Of a DNA stretch of 64,000 nt, positions 36,803-49,652 are shown in pieces. How positions within the stretch are numbered: position 1 is the stretch's first letter; every line of letters starts with the position of its first letter. Made by a program: the position numbers and the translations under genes. Below the pieces are notes generated by a model. It made no database searches and was not told where the DNA came from. It saw only the letters and a list, made by a program, of their open reading frames with translations. Location of the stretch: contig CAJNOL010000679.1 of assembly GCA_905250125.1 (NCBI GenBank), positions 1-64,000 of the forward strand, in the 5' to 3' direction. The stretch is from Rotaria sordida (taxonomy: Eukaryota; Rotifera; Eurotatoria; Philodinida; Philodinidae).

Positions 36803-38756
36803 TCAATCATATCCATAGCCTGGACTTCGACGTCGACGATCACCACCTAAAAAATAAATAAATAAATAAATAAATTCATTAATTTCAAAATTCTTACCAC
36901 GTCGAGATCGTGATCGACTTCGACTATGAGAACGTGATCTAAATAATTCAATATAAATACATTCAATAATATATATTTATCAATTCTAGATTAACACACC
37001 GAGATCGATTATTATGATGACGATGTCGTCGATATGATCTTCGATCGGGTGATGGTGAACGACGATAACTATGTCCATTTGATCGATGATATGATGTTGT
37101 ACGAACACCCATATAAATACCAGGTGCTTCAAAATTAATAAAAACAATTTAAAAAGTCAAAAAAAAAATAATTATAGATTAACTCACTTGGTGTATGAGC
37201 ACGTTTTGTCACCGAATAATCAATACGTAAACGATGATGATCAAGTTCAACGGAATTAAGAGCTTCTTTAGCCTAGGACACAAAAACAATAATAAATTTG
37301 AATGAAAAAAAAAACAATGTTTTTTTTATTTCGTTTTTTTTACTCGTGTTGCACTTTCAATCTCCTCAAAATAAACAAAACCAAATCCACGGGATTTATT
37401 TGTTTTTTTATCAATTACAACTTGTACATCTTTTATTCGACCAAATTTATGAAATAGATCTAAATCAAGTATAAAATAATTATTTCAAAAAGTCAATTGT
37501 AAAATAATTTATGAAAATACCTTTTAAATCACGTTCAACTGTATATTGTGATAAACCAAAAACTCCAAGTACTGCACTTGCTATTGGATTTTCACGATGA
37601 ACTTCATTTGGTTGACGACGACCACCTTTTGGACTTGTCGGACTACGTCTTGATCGATGACGTGATGGTGAACGAGAACTATTAAATAAAAAACAAAAAT
37701 TTCATAGTTTTTTTTTTTCGAATGAATATACAAAGAGTTTTTCTCTAGTGCATAAACCAACAAATTATATTTATCTTCCACAAAAATGATTCATGTTTGT
37801 AAAAAGATAAACACTCAATGCAATCTTTTCTGTTTTCACTTAACACCACATTTATTTTGCAAAAAACCAAATCTTATTACTCATTGTACAAACAGCGAGT
37901 TATAGTTTTAGGGAGTTGCGAATTCTTCTGGGCCGAGTTCAGGTCCACAACAATGTGGACCTGGATCTCTCTACTTGATTGATCTTGTTTACATAAGGAG
38001 TATAACTATAACTATTTCATGCGGTTAAAAATCTGGAGTGTTACTATTGGTGTGACGAATTTTATTTTGTCAATTAACTGTTCAATTTTCTTTTTTTTGT
38101 TAAGGTAATGCTCTTCTTAACTAAACGAAAACTTTGATTGTTCATGTATACAAAAAAGGGACAAATATTGCTGCAAAAAAAAACTTGAGTCTGAGTACCC
38201 AAAAACCTGGACCAACAGCTTCTTAAATGATTTCAATAATTAAAATGTTGTTTTTTTTTGGTTCAAACCTCATCAAAGATCATAAATACTACAAGTATAT
38301 GTGTCAACTCATCAAGCCGGACTATCACGAACACATTCAATTGATTGGGTAATTTTTTTGTGATTATATACACTCTTCAGCTTTTATAAATCCAAACTGT
38401 ATATTAATGACAGAGTCATAAGAAAGCCGAGTCCTTCCAGAGAACGTCTGCAGAGGGGATCAGTCTTTTCCTGACACTATTACTATTGTATTTTTATTGT
38501 AATCTTGAATGAAGGACATAATAACAACAAATCATAAAGCTTATCATTTTTAGATTTAATCATAAGTAGACTATGAACTAAAAGAATAACATACTATCGT
38601 CTTGGTGATGGTGATCGACTTGTTCGTGGCGAACCAGGCGATCGTCGACGTGATCGTCCATTTTCTCGTTCTCTTGAATACTAAATTAAAAATAAAACTA
38701 GATTTTTTTTCTTTATCAAAAAACAAAATTTCAATACTAACATCATGATCACTCAT
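36803..38756 (-). CDS. TRA2: Transformer-2 splicing regulator
   Basis: Eight exons: 38756-38742 (only 15 coding bases), 38680-38595, 37678-37521, 37459-37344, 37272-37188, 37126-37000, 36938-36898, 36846-36803; 223 residues. An N-terminal RS domain (RSRRRSPGSP..., SRSPSRHRSRRSP) is followed by one RRM (about 70-148) with RNP2 LGVFGLS and RNP1 KSRGFGFVYF, the TRA2 linker (TPGIYMGVRT), and a C-terminal RS domain ending SPGYGYD. RS-RRM-RS order is specific to TRA2, a nuclear exon-splicing activator that binds GAA-rich enhancers. The 914-bp intron 2 is unusually long for this genome; in animals TRA2 commonly autoregulates through alternative exons. A short (AATA)n run lies at 36851-36874 in the last intron. 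Confidence 0.93.
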
Positions 38757-39038
38757 ATTGTCGTATAAAATAATAATTAATTTCTAAATGAAAGAGAAAT
38801 ATGAAAAACAAACAAACAAATAAACATATAAATAAGTAACAAAGAATTGTCATATATATATATTTATGTATATATATATGTATATAGCGACATATTATTT
38901 CATTGGTAGATATTATATGACGATCATGTGAATTCATTCTCCTGACTTGTTTCAATCAGGAAGAATAAAGAGAGCGCTGTCTGCTGTCTGAAAACGATAA
39001 GTTCATTTAGTTTTTTTTTTTTTGATTCTATTCGAATA

Positions 39039-41170
39039 ATGAAATTTCGTATTAAATTTCATAATCAAACATCTTCAATAACATTCGATGATATTAATGA
39101 AAATTTATCTATAAATGATTTAAAAAATACAATAATAAATAATTTTCCATCATTAAGACAGTCAAATTTTCATTTATCACTTAATGGTAGAGATTTATTA
39201 GATGAAAATCAAACAATATCTCAATCTGGTCTTGTTAATGGTGATACAATCTATATATTAAATGAAATAAATAATGATAATTTATCATCATTATCAATAT
39301 CATCTATTGATCAACCATTAACACTTGATGAAGTACGAGATTTACAAACATATCCAAAATTAATACATCATCTCGTTGAACGTTCTCGACCAGAAAATGA
39401 TTTTGATTATATGGTTATAGTTATACATGCTTTAATGCTTGAAAGTGGCTTTCAAATGGTAAGAAAAAACAAAACAAATACAAAAAAAAAGATTTTTAAC
39501 AAAAAAAAAAAACTTTAATTTTTAGGATGCAGAAAATAATTATGATTTAAAAATTGCACGAAAATCATCAACATTTTATGTTATTCGTTATCGACATAAA
39601 TTATGTGAAAAAGAACGTATTAGATGTTCATTAGCAATTATGAAAACCGATTCATTAGTAACAATTGATGGTAGAATATATTTTTTTTAAATTTATTTAT
39701 TTTATTAGTGTATTTTTTTTGTTTTGATATTTAGGTGTTGTCAATTCAATTTCACAAGCTTGTGGAAAATTATCATTTAATATTGGAAATTATTTACATA
39801 CACAAAAAGAAGGTATGACAAAAATATGTTTTTATCTTTATTAGAAATTAAATAAATATTAGTTCTAGAAAATTTCTTCGAATTTAAATATAAGTTTTCA
39901 AAGAATAGTGTAAAATAGTTTAGACTAAAGAGACGTTAAAAATAATTTTCAAAATAAGATAATTTCCACGTACTCTTTACTATTAATTATTCATTCTTGA
40001 ATATTCTAAAATAAATAATATGAATTTTCTTTTAGCAATCGCTTTAAATGCAGCGTTTCCTTATCATAATCTTCGTGATTTATCACGATTATTCAAAGAT
40101 AATCTAGCAAATCGTTTATTATGTAAATTATTAGAAGGTAAAATATTTTTCAAATTTCATAAAGAGAAAAAAAAAATATTTTAATTAAAATTAAATATTT
40201 CTAGAATCAGGACAACGTTCAAGTGCAACATTAATCGGATTACCAAATGAAATAAAAGTAAATCGATTGATAGAGCAATGTTTTTTTTTTTCATAGATCT
40301 ATGAATTTATCATTTACTTCGTATTTTTTTTTTCGATTTTTCTAGCTTCGTTTAGGAAAATATCTTCCAATTAAATCTTTACTTGCACTTCAATTAACAT
40401 GTCGCGATATTCATAACACTTTAAATGATAATCTTTTTTGGCATGATTTATGTATACGAGATTTTGATAAAACAGGTATAAATATAAATTTTTATTCGTT
40501 AATAAATATATCTTAAATAAAAAAAAAAATTCTTTAATAGCAATAACATCAGTATCAAATACGACAGAGAATAGCTCAAATGAAAAAAATTGGCATAAAT
40601 TGTATCAAATAATGTATGCTCAAAAACAAGCCATATTAAGACATCAAACAAAATATTCGCCATTCTTTCATACGACTTTTGTTCCATTAGCGCCACCACC
40701 CGGTCATCCAACACATCGAGTTCTTTTTCCAGATCCAACAAATGCAGCATCGGCTGCATTTCATCCTTTTCCACCAGCTATTTATCGACCTATTCCACCA
40801 GGCGTATTTCGTAAGTGAAATTGTTTTTTTTTTTTTTTGTGTATTAAATTTACGCTTTTTGCTATAATAATTATCCTAGCAAAAAATCACGACTCATTCT
40901 CTATCTCTGTTTTTTTTCTAAAAAAAAAAAAGGCATTTGTACTGCAAATACACAGCAGGCACAAACAACACAGCATCAGCAAGCACAACATCATATTTAT
41001 TGTCAACCACTTTTTGGTTTAAAATGGGTCGTGATTTTTGCAGGTATATGCTTAATTTAAATTCATAATTAAAAAAAACAATACAAAATAATATTTTCAT
41101 ATAATTTTTATTTCAAGCTGCTACTATGATTCCACTACCGCCATGTTTTCATCCTGTTTGGCTTGGTTAA
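39039..41170 (+). CDS. FBXO7: F-box only protein 7
   Basis: Nine exons: 39039-39458, 39526-39670, 39735-39812, 40036-40137, 40205-40257, 40346-40475, 40541-40810, 40933-41043 and 41118-41170; 453 residues. Domains in order: N-terminal ubiquitin-like fold (1-75; LSLNGRDLLDENQTISQSGL), an FP-type dimerisation region (about 95-250; ends near AAFPYHNLRDLSRLFKDNL), F-box (257-307; LIGLPNEIKLRLGKYLPIKS, then TCRDIHNTL and FWHDLC), and a Pro-rich C-terminus (PLAPPPGHPTHRVLFPDP, PPAIYRPIPPG). This is FBXO7/nutcracker, substrate receptor of an SCF ubiquitin ligase, linked to proteasome regulation through PI31 and to mitophagy. The last two exons add a Gln/Thr-rich tail. The divergent start lies only 282 bp from the TRA2 start, so the two genes share a promoter region. 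Confidence 0.9.
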
Positions 41171-42419
41171 GAAGGAGAAAAAAAATTCTTTTGTTTCGTT
41201 TTTTTGTCTACTCTCATTTATCCACGATCGTTAGGTTTTCATATATGCATATATATATATATATATTTTTTGTGTTTTGTCTTTTGTCATGTATATAGAC
41301 ATTATATTGGCGGTCTCTCTAGTGCATCTCACCTAACATAATCGTTTGTTGTTTATTTCGATGTGTAATAACGGTGTGTCTCTGTTCGTTTGTTGTTATT
41401 GAACATTTATTGTCTGTTATAACTAGTGATCTGCAACTCCTCTATTATTCTTTTTTTGTTTTTTGTTTTGTATGAAATAAGGCCTCTTTATCTTCTTTAA
41501 AATAGAAAGAGAGAGAGAGAGAGAGGTAGTAGGTTATTTGCTTTTTATTCTTGTATCATTGTGAAATAGTAATTTTCAAAAAAACTAACAACAACAGCAA
41601 CAACAACAACCACAATAATAAGCATAGCATTGAAGATGATCCATCGCGCTTTTTTTTCCTTGGTTTTTTTCTTTCCTAGCTTGTGTATGATCATTGCATA
41701 AAGATTCGTTTAGCTTCCAACATTTCTTTTACGGGTGTTGTGTTTCTATCTATATATCTATCTATCTATCTATACATATATATATTATACTAAAACGTTG
41801 ATTTATTCGTTTTGTTTTGCACACATTCACTCTTTATGATATTTGTATTAACGTATGCTTAGATAGGAATACATTAAAAAAAAAACAAATTATGGTTTTT
41901 TTTTCTCTTTTTTTTTTTTTTTTGTTTGGTTTTCGTTTTTTTTTGTAGACGTGTGTGCTATATATTTCTTTCATACGTACACTCAAGCAAACATTTAAAA
42001 TATTTGAAAAAAAAAAGAAACCAAGCTGTACGTTTGATGTCTATCCGTTCGTTTTGTTTGTTTTTTTTTTGGCGTGATATCATCTATCATTTAACAAAAT
42101 ATATCTAGCATTATTTGATCGGATATGATCTATCCATAATTGGTTTAATTTAATTTATTTTGTTTTGCTATTTTATATGATCAAGATTGTTTTTTTTTTG
42201 CATCATTTTTATTTTTTCAATGAAATCAAAATAGATTGATTTTGCTATGTGTACAAAATTCTAAGTACGGAAGAAATTATGAATTCAGTTGTATGTGTAA
42301 TATTCAACCTCTTTTGAAGCGAGGTTTAAAATAAAACAACAAGATTTGCATTGTTGATTATATTTTGCTATGAAAGAGTTTTTCAAATTATTCGAATCTA
42401 AAAAGTTTAGATGCATTTC
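41171..42419 (+). other. Probable FBXO7 3' UTR and flank
   Basis: T-rich, with a (GA)n run at 41507-41525 and (TATC)n at 41747-41773. An AATAAA at about 42330 could be the distal poly(A) signal. No coding frame. Confidence 0.45.
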
Positions 42420-42429
42420 TTACTTGTTT

Positions 42430-42632
42430 TCTGAATGTTTATATTCAAGACGAAGATTCAAAATTCTTATGAGATTTATTATAATAGTGACAAATTTAGA
42501 AATGGGTGATCCCTCTACATTCTGAAATATTTTTCTCAACAGAAAACACACCAATATCACCTCTAATTTAACTGGAAAACATACTTTGTAACGATGATCG
42601 TCCCCATTTACCAAAATCCTAGATTCGCCACT
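42430..42632 (-). mobile_element. hAT-like transposon end fragment
   Basis: Reading minus from 42632 the sequence begins CAGTGGCGAATCTAGGATTT, a form typical of hAT-superfamily terminal repeats. The opposite end was not found, so it is a fragment. Confidence 0.45.
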
Positions 42633-43130
42633 GTATATGACAAATGAAACGTTCGCATGATACTCTATGAAATTCTCCAAGTAACAAAAATTTGAATTTA
42701 ACAAGATTTGTGTTTTTGAACAATAGTTAATAATATTGATATCGAAATTTTAGCAAAATGAATGAAAACCTTGTTTTTTTTATTGTTCTAGTTCGTGATG
42801 ATATTCGTCGAAACGAATAAATACACGATATTATTTAAAAACTTTAATATTTTATTTTTGTTTCTTTAATGTTTTCAATTACGATTTTCTATCGATTTAT
42901 TTTAGATTGTCAATATTCGTTCTCTTCTATTTATGATTGTACAAGAGTATAAATAATATTATCATGAATAAATCTTGTTTAAATACTTAAAATTGTTGAC
43001 TTCAAGTTGATTACATGATTGCTTTTTTCTTCAATCTCAATTTTCAACATATTAAAGGTATTAAATCGAAAAGACATTGAATACGAGAAGAACGTGCTTT
43101 TTTTTTCTCTTTCAGATCAAATGATATACT

Positions 43131-44558
43131 CAGTGTTTTATCTAGGTTTCGTTTTTCGGGTGGGCAGCTACAATTTTCAAAAGGACTGTTGGCTAAAAAT
43201 TTTTCTATCATATAGCAAAGGCACACAAAGATTCTAATTTATTCTTTTTCAAAACACAATTACACTTTTCATCTGATAACAATACAATGTGAAAAAAAAA
43301 ACTTGAAAACAAAACAAAACGCTGTGAGAAAAAAACAATAAATCTAAATGAGAAATTTTGTGTAACTTTTTACTTTTCCAAAAATTAATAATTAGATTCT
43401 TTAGATCATTATATAAATCATATAATCCTCCTATTCATATTATGATATGATATTTAAGTTTTGAAAGAAAAAATAATTTCAAAAAATTAAATCTCTTAAG
43501 GAATCAAAAATTCGAAAAATCGAAATCTTGAAAAATCAGTATTACGAAACAAAAAGGCTCGAAAAAAGTAATCACTAAAAGAAAAAATATCAAACTCAGA
43601 AATCTCGAACAGCTAGAATTACATGATTAGTAAAGAATTCCTATAGATGCACACAGTGACTCTAATCGTGTCGGATGTAGGTGCGGACATGATTGAGAAT
43701 ATGGATGAAGTGAAATGGTAAGTTTGAAACTGTCTGTCGCCTTTCTGAACTCTCATCGGTCGACCTGTGCGTAAGTTTCATTGTATATATCTGTCATATG
43801 CCCGATTAGTATTATATAGTATGGTTATAATTATGAGATAGTACGTCAACGTACTTCAGATCTCATTTAAGAAAATTATAAGGACATAGCAATGATGTGA
43901 AGAATAACAAAAAATATCATTTTTGAAAAGTTTCGGTTCGATTAGATTATTTCTATATTTTATACTTTGAAATTTTTCCTTTCAAGGTTGGATAATAATT
44001 TGATATTCTCATTAATTGTTCTAAATGTTCTGTTATTAAACGATTTTGCAGATCACTTAGTATTTTACTAAATGTACTAAATACTGATGAGTAAGTAATA
44101 GACGAAAATAGCGTGAATTAAACAATGATTAATATAACTCTTTTCGACTAAACGTAGTAAGGAGCTTCAGATGTCAGAAACATAACAACGTCAATTTAAG
44201 ACAAGGACGAACCAGGAAATTAAATAAAATTAGTTAAGCTATGTAGAGTAAGTCAATTTAAATTTATTAGTGTCAAGAGTAATAGAGAACATATAGGAAG
44301 GACACTTTTTGATGTGGTGTGAAAAAGACAAATATCCATCGAAAAGTATGTTAGCAAGATCTACAGAAAAAAATCATACGACTGATGAGCTAACAATTCA
44401 AATATTATCAAATCCTACATCCTTTACTACCACTTGAAAAAGACAAAATGAATGATATCGATAATGAGAGTGGAAGTGGGAGAACACATCTACTTTTTTA
44501 TGAAACCAATTTTTTATATTTCTGAGTGGGTCCCGCTCACCCGCTAGATAAAACACTG
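43131..44558. mobile_element. hAT-like non-autonomous element
   Basis: A perfect 15-bp inverted repeat, CAGTGTTTTATCTAG at 43131-43145 and its complement at 44544-44558, encloses 1.4 kb. The flanking 8-mers GATATACT (43123-43130) and GATTTACG (44559-44566) match at 6 of 8 positions, consistent with a worn 8-bp target duplication. CAGTG-type ends and 8-bp duplications are hAT features. No transposase frame is visible inside. Confidence 0.6.
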
Positions 44559-44951
44559 GATTTACGGTAAACGATAGTCTATCAATTGATCATAAGGCAA
44601 AGAAAAAATACAAAGTGACTATCATATCATGTTCCTTTCATAAAAATAAAAAATACTGTTTTTTTTTGATTTTACTATTTTAAGAAAATAACAACAAGTA
44701 GATATTTTATTTCTTAGTTTGTTTCTTTTTTGTGGAACGTTTTACCAGTAAATAGGAAGATAAAGAAGAAGAAAAAAAGAAATGTAAGAATAGGAATACA
44801 AGAACAAGAACAATAACAGAGGCATTAAGCAGAAAAACTAAAAACAACAACAACGACAAAAGAGAGTTTCTTGATTTTAATGTTTTTTTTTGTGTGTTTG
44901 ATTCGATAGGTATGTTTTGAATATACAAAGAAAAAAAAAGTCGTTTCAAAT

Positions 44952-46276
44952 TTAATTTCCATTCCATAGACCTGATTCTTTAACAGCCATTTGTAGAAAA
45001 TATTGTGCTTGACTTATTTGAGTCGGTGAACCTTGTATTGTTATAATTCGATCATTTGAACCTGGTGCTGGATCATCAATACGAATCATAGCTCCAGATG
45101 TTTGACGTATTTGTGCAATTTTTGTACCACGATGTCCTATAATACAACTAGCTAAATGATTTGGAATAGTAACTTGATTTGTTTGAGCTTGGGATGTATT
45201 ATAATTTGAATCATTTCCAGTTATTAATGGACGAGGTACATTTTGTGGTGGTGGTGGTGGTGGTCCTTGATTATAATTATCATTTGGACCAGTTGGATAA
45301 TTATTATTATTATGGTTATATGGTGGACCTTGAAAACCACCTTGATCACGTGGACCACGATATCCTGTTTGTGGTGGACCATTACCACTTTGTTGATTCA
45401 TCATCATGCCATGTTGAATATCAGAAAAACCACCTTAATGAAGAAAACAAAAAAAAAATTGTTTTTTTTTCTGTTTTGAATTTTTCTTTTTTTTTTTAAA
45501 CAAACCATATTCAGATGAAAGATTTTCATCAAAATTAAATGGATCATAGAAACACATTTGTCCACGTGGTGGTGTTTGTTCAAGTATACTAAAAACTTCA
45601 CGTAAACAACGTTCAATATCATCAGCACGACCACGCAGAGCAACAACACGTTCAGTTGAAAATGGTAAACATTGAACAAATACTTTCATACCAACATTAT
45701 ATTTTGATCGAAGTTCACGAACACGTTCACCTCCTTTGCCTAAAAGAAATCAAAATAAAAACATTTGCTTTTTTTTCTCTTTTTATTTAAATTTACCTAT
45801 AACTGCTCCTGCTTGACTTTGATGTGTAAGTAAACGTATTTCACTTTGATCATTTTGTACTCGTTGATTATCTCTCATTGTTGGTAATATATCAATAATA
45901 GCTGCTAAACATGAATCATAATCACCTTGAATTGTTAAAACACGTTCTGGTCCCTATCAAAACAAAAAACGATTTCATTTAGTAAAGAATAACGAAAAGC
46001 AAAAATAAAATCTAATCGACATACATTACAATCGGGTACTTGTATAATAACTTTATGTTTCTGTCGAAGTGATTGAATATTTGAACCTTTTTTACCAATA
46101 ATAGCTCCAGCATCACGACTACATACCAAAAAACGTACTTCAAGTCGTCCATGATTATTTGCATTACCACCACGATTTGTTCCATTGCTTGAATTATTCA
46201 TGTTATTAGTATTATTATTATTATTATTTTGTTGACCATTGTCCTCATTACCCATATTGGAATTATGTTCACTCAT
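44952..46276 (-). CDS. HNRNPK: hnRNP K-type triple-KH RNA-binding protein
   Basis: Four coding exons: 46276-46025, 45953-45797, 45739-45506 and 45433-44952; 374 residues. Three KH domains: KH1 (about 43-105; FLVCSRDAGAIIGKKGSNIQ), KH2 (about 119-185; AGAVIGKGGERVRELRSKYN) and KH3 (about 300-365; ASCIIGHRGTKIAQIRQTSG), all with an intact GXXG loop. A Gly/Pro/Asn-rich linker with RG and PPPPPP stretches lies between KH2 and KH3, as in hnRNP K, a C-rich-strand RNA/DNA binder in transcription, splicing and translation. The N-terminus is an Asn-rich run. The start was chosen at MSEHNSN; an in-frame ATG 17 codons upstream is possible. The sequence just upstream (GTCAGTCAGTTAG after T8AG, about 46340) suggests a spliced 5' UTR. 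Poly(A) signal near 44706. Confidence 0.9.
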
Positions 46277-47699
46277 GTGTGAATCAGAGAAAAAGGGAAA
46301 AATGGATAATTGAAGATATATGTTCAACTAACTGACTGACCTAAAAAAAATATGAAACTATATATAGACTAGACACAATTAAACAAAGAAATTCAATTGA
46401 AAGAATGATTAGATGGATAGAGCAATAAGATATAGAACAAATGATGGACAGAAAATGTCATTGAATGAGTAACGACTGGCCATTTGAATATATTAAATGC
46501 ATTTATGCATTTAAAATTTTGTTCGTTTTCATTGTTCTTCATTAGGATTGATCAGAACTATGGAGACAAAATTTTTTATTTGTTACTATAATAACGAATA
46601 AAATGTAACATTTTTCCTTTCTTGTCTATAGGTATGAATCATTTACGTCAATATTGAACTCAAAATCCATTAATGCACTTAGTATAAAAACTCATTTTGA
46701 AAAAGCTGATAGTAATAATTTATAACATACATCAACAATGTGGATTACTTATGATATTAAAATCTTTTGATCAACGAAAATTTGAAAGCTACTTTTAGTG
46801 ACATCTGGCGTATGTAAATATTTTTATTAAAATATCATTGTAATGCAGCATCCTCTTTTGAATAAGACTCGTCTGTATTAAAATTAAAATATATAAATGA
46901 ATATACCGTCTGATTTGACATATTTTTATCGCAATTTCCTTGTCTGATGTTTCCATCAAATCTAGATATCGTCTTATTAAATGCACTCAAGGTTGATTTG
47001 CATTACTCGCTATGCTTTACATCATCAGTTTATGATAAATTTCATTGATAAGTTGAAAGTAAAGAGAAAGATTATGTTACATAATTCTTACGATATAAAA
47101 TTTATACAAGATAAACATTTTTTCATTCATTATCTAACATGTTGTAATCAGTCATATATTAATTTTAGTCGAATAAAAATATATGACACAAGTATTGAAG
47201 TGATCAAGAATAAGATTTTGCTTTTTATTTGTTATTTGATTAATCTTTAAATATTCTGAAGTATGATGAATATCTCTATTAGAAAGAAATCTCCATTAAA
47301 TTTTGTCTGATTGTGCTGAAGTTTGTTTTTTTTTAGAGATACTAAAGATTATATCTTAAAGGCAGTACTGTGTTCATTGTTTTTGCTGATTGTTCGAAAT
47401 CTAATAAAATTTATTTGATAATAACATACATGTTTATCACAAAGATTACATAATGATAAAAACTAGAGTTTTATTAAAATTTATCCATTGGATATCAGTT
47501 TGAGAAAATATTAATATTAAATATCAAATACTTCTGATAGAATTTCAAAAAGAAAACAACGTGAGAATCATTTCAATTAATTCATCGTTTTTGTGTTCGG
47601 ACTCTTTGCATAGAATAGACAACAAGGAGATATGAAAAATCACCAATGGATAAATTCTTTTAGTTCTTCTCTCCAGAATTATAACTATTTTACTGGAAT
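46277..47699. other. Intergenic, upstream of hnRNP K
   Basis: Promoter side of the hnRNP K gene. AT-rich, with a spliced 5' UTR exon likely somewhere here. The 60-90-codon open frames at 46795-47250 lie on opposite strands and have no family resemblance. Confidence 0.45.
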
Positions 47700-48050
47700 T
47701 CTAGACTATGACATGATCTGTACCAAGAAATCGTAGGATGATATTTCGATCTAACGTTTTGCCTACAGATAGGCCTACTTATAACTGGAATGCCGTAAGA
47801 ATTTCAGCTCAAAAGAATATTTTCTTCACATGCTATTGAGTTCCAAGAAATATAAGATTCTAGAATATTTTATGAAATATGAATGATTTTTTTTTTGGAA
47901 ATTCAATGTCTTGTAAAGGAAATATTCTTTTGAACTAAAATTCTCACAGCATTCTAGTTACCAATAGGCCTATGTGTGTGTGCAAAACTTCAGATTAAAA
48001 TATTACTACCTTAAGTTTCATCGTAATACATCATCTCGTTTTACGAACTT
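47700..48050. mobile_element. Foldback element
   Basis: Arms about 47754-47855 and 47900-47995. ATAGGCCTACTTATAACTGG (left) answers CTAGTTACCAATAGGCCTAT (right), and TCAAAAGAATATTTTCTT answers AAGGAAATATTCTTTTGA. The loop is short. Confidence 0.7.
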
Positions 48051-49652
48051 TAGTAAAACGGTGACATCATGACACCATTTTTCGTGATTTTATATCGTTT
48101 GTAGGATCGCTATTCTTAACCTCAGAGGTCATACTTTCGAATTACAATTAAATGGCAATAACTCTGAAGAGTCTGAGCTTAAAAGCGATCAATGACTTGA
48201 AACGATTACATTGTGAGTAAAGATGTGCGGGTCCAAGTTATTTTGATCTTGGTCTCGGTATCTTTTTTTCCATCTGTTCTGATTGGTAACTTTTTTCGTT
48301 GGTCCCCGTCACAGGTCCAATTCCTGTCGGAGTGATTTGTACATCTCTTTTCGTGAGTCATCAAGTATTGAAAAATTTGGATGTTATTTCAAGACAATCA
48401 TCTTTGTAATTTCTTAATTAAACGCAGCATACAATAACTATATAAAAAGACTACATTATCAATTGTTTCGTTAAATGCAATTAAAACATTGTACTCTTTT
48501 AATTAAAATCCCGTTTATTATCACTTTGATATTCCTGACATTATTCTTTTTCTCCATGTCGGTATCGTTATATTCGCCTACTCAAATAGTTCTATATAGA
48601 AAAACAAATGATACGATTGTTATATCAATCTAATCAATCGATGAAATCTCATCTTGTATATGCACTCCTCCCATTCTTTCAGTCACAGTTATATCTATTT
48701 CTTCGTTTTGTAACGGTAGTGTATATATATATATATGATATCATCAAATGAATAACAACAATTAAAACATTTCATAACTTTATATATAAATATTTCGAAT
48801 TCTAATATAAATAAATTCATCTTCTTATATTTCAATTTTTCAGGTGAAAGCAACAAAAGAATTTATTTGACATTTTCTTATTTTCTTTTCTTTTTTTTTT
48901 GTCTTTCTTTAATCTAATGAAAGACGTTTTCTTTATCCCAGATGGTTAACACGAGTAAGAGCAAGAACAACAACAACATAGAAAAAATCGACCGCAATCG
49001 ATTCGATTAGCAAGAAAGCTTTGACATTTGACGTTCATCATCTGTTATTTCAATCAATGAAGATCATAGATACCTAAAGAAAGCATCATCTATTGCGCCT
49101 CATTTTCACCTCGAATAGAAAAGAAAAAGAGAAAAACGACAAAATTACTTTCTCTGTTCTTGTTCCACATCATTGATAAACAGAAGAAATCCATTGAGAT
49201 TAAACAAATAACATTTGATTTTTGCTCGAGCACTTGCTTTTTCTTTTTCTTTTTTTCGTTGATATTATTGTATATACCAACGACACTGATAAAACAAATA
49301 TATATGTGTATTTATATATATATATATATGATGATTATTCCGGTATGTGTCTCCATAAAGTGCTCTTCGAGAATCAATAACAGGGATGTAAATAATACAA
49401 ACGGCTTTTTCGTCCATCTGGACACCATTGGACTCGTGTGCATATAGTTAATTAGGGCAAAAAAAAAACTTCCAATGACGACTCACTAAGTTCAATAAGC
49501 CGGAAATGTAAACAACACGAAGAAGACGACGACATAAATGCCGTAGGAGAGAATTTGTTTTGTCGTCCTTTTTCCGTTAGCAATCATTTATGTTTATTTA
49601 TACAGCAACAAAAAAAAAAAGAAAAAGAAAAAAGAGAAAAAGAGAAAAAAAA
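48051..49652. other. Intergenic, 3' flank of MEOX gene
   Basis: No gene seen. 48150-48200 holds a minus-strand fragment of the CGCTTTTAAG foldback family. 48900-49590 is less AT-rich and may include the long 3' UTR of MEOX. A polypurine run at 49605-49650 directly follows the MEOX stop. A minus-strand AATAAA lies near 49592. Confidence 0.45.

Noticed and set aside
43019-43237. Overlapping open frames on both strands
   Set aside because: They span the hAT-like terminus and have no family resemblance or splice context.
46795-47250. Open frames of 60-90 codons between hnRNP K and MEOX
   Set aside because: AT-rich random-looking composition, opposite strands, no homology recognised.
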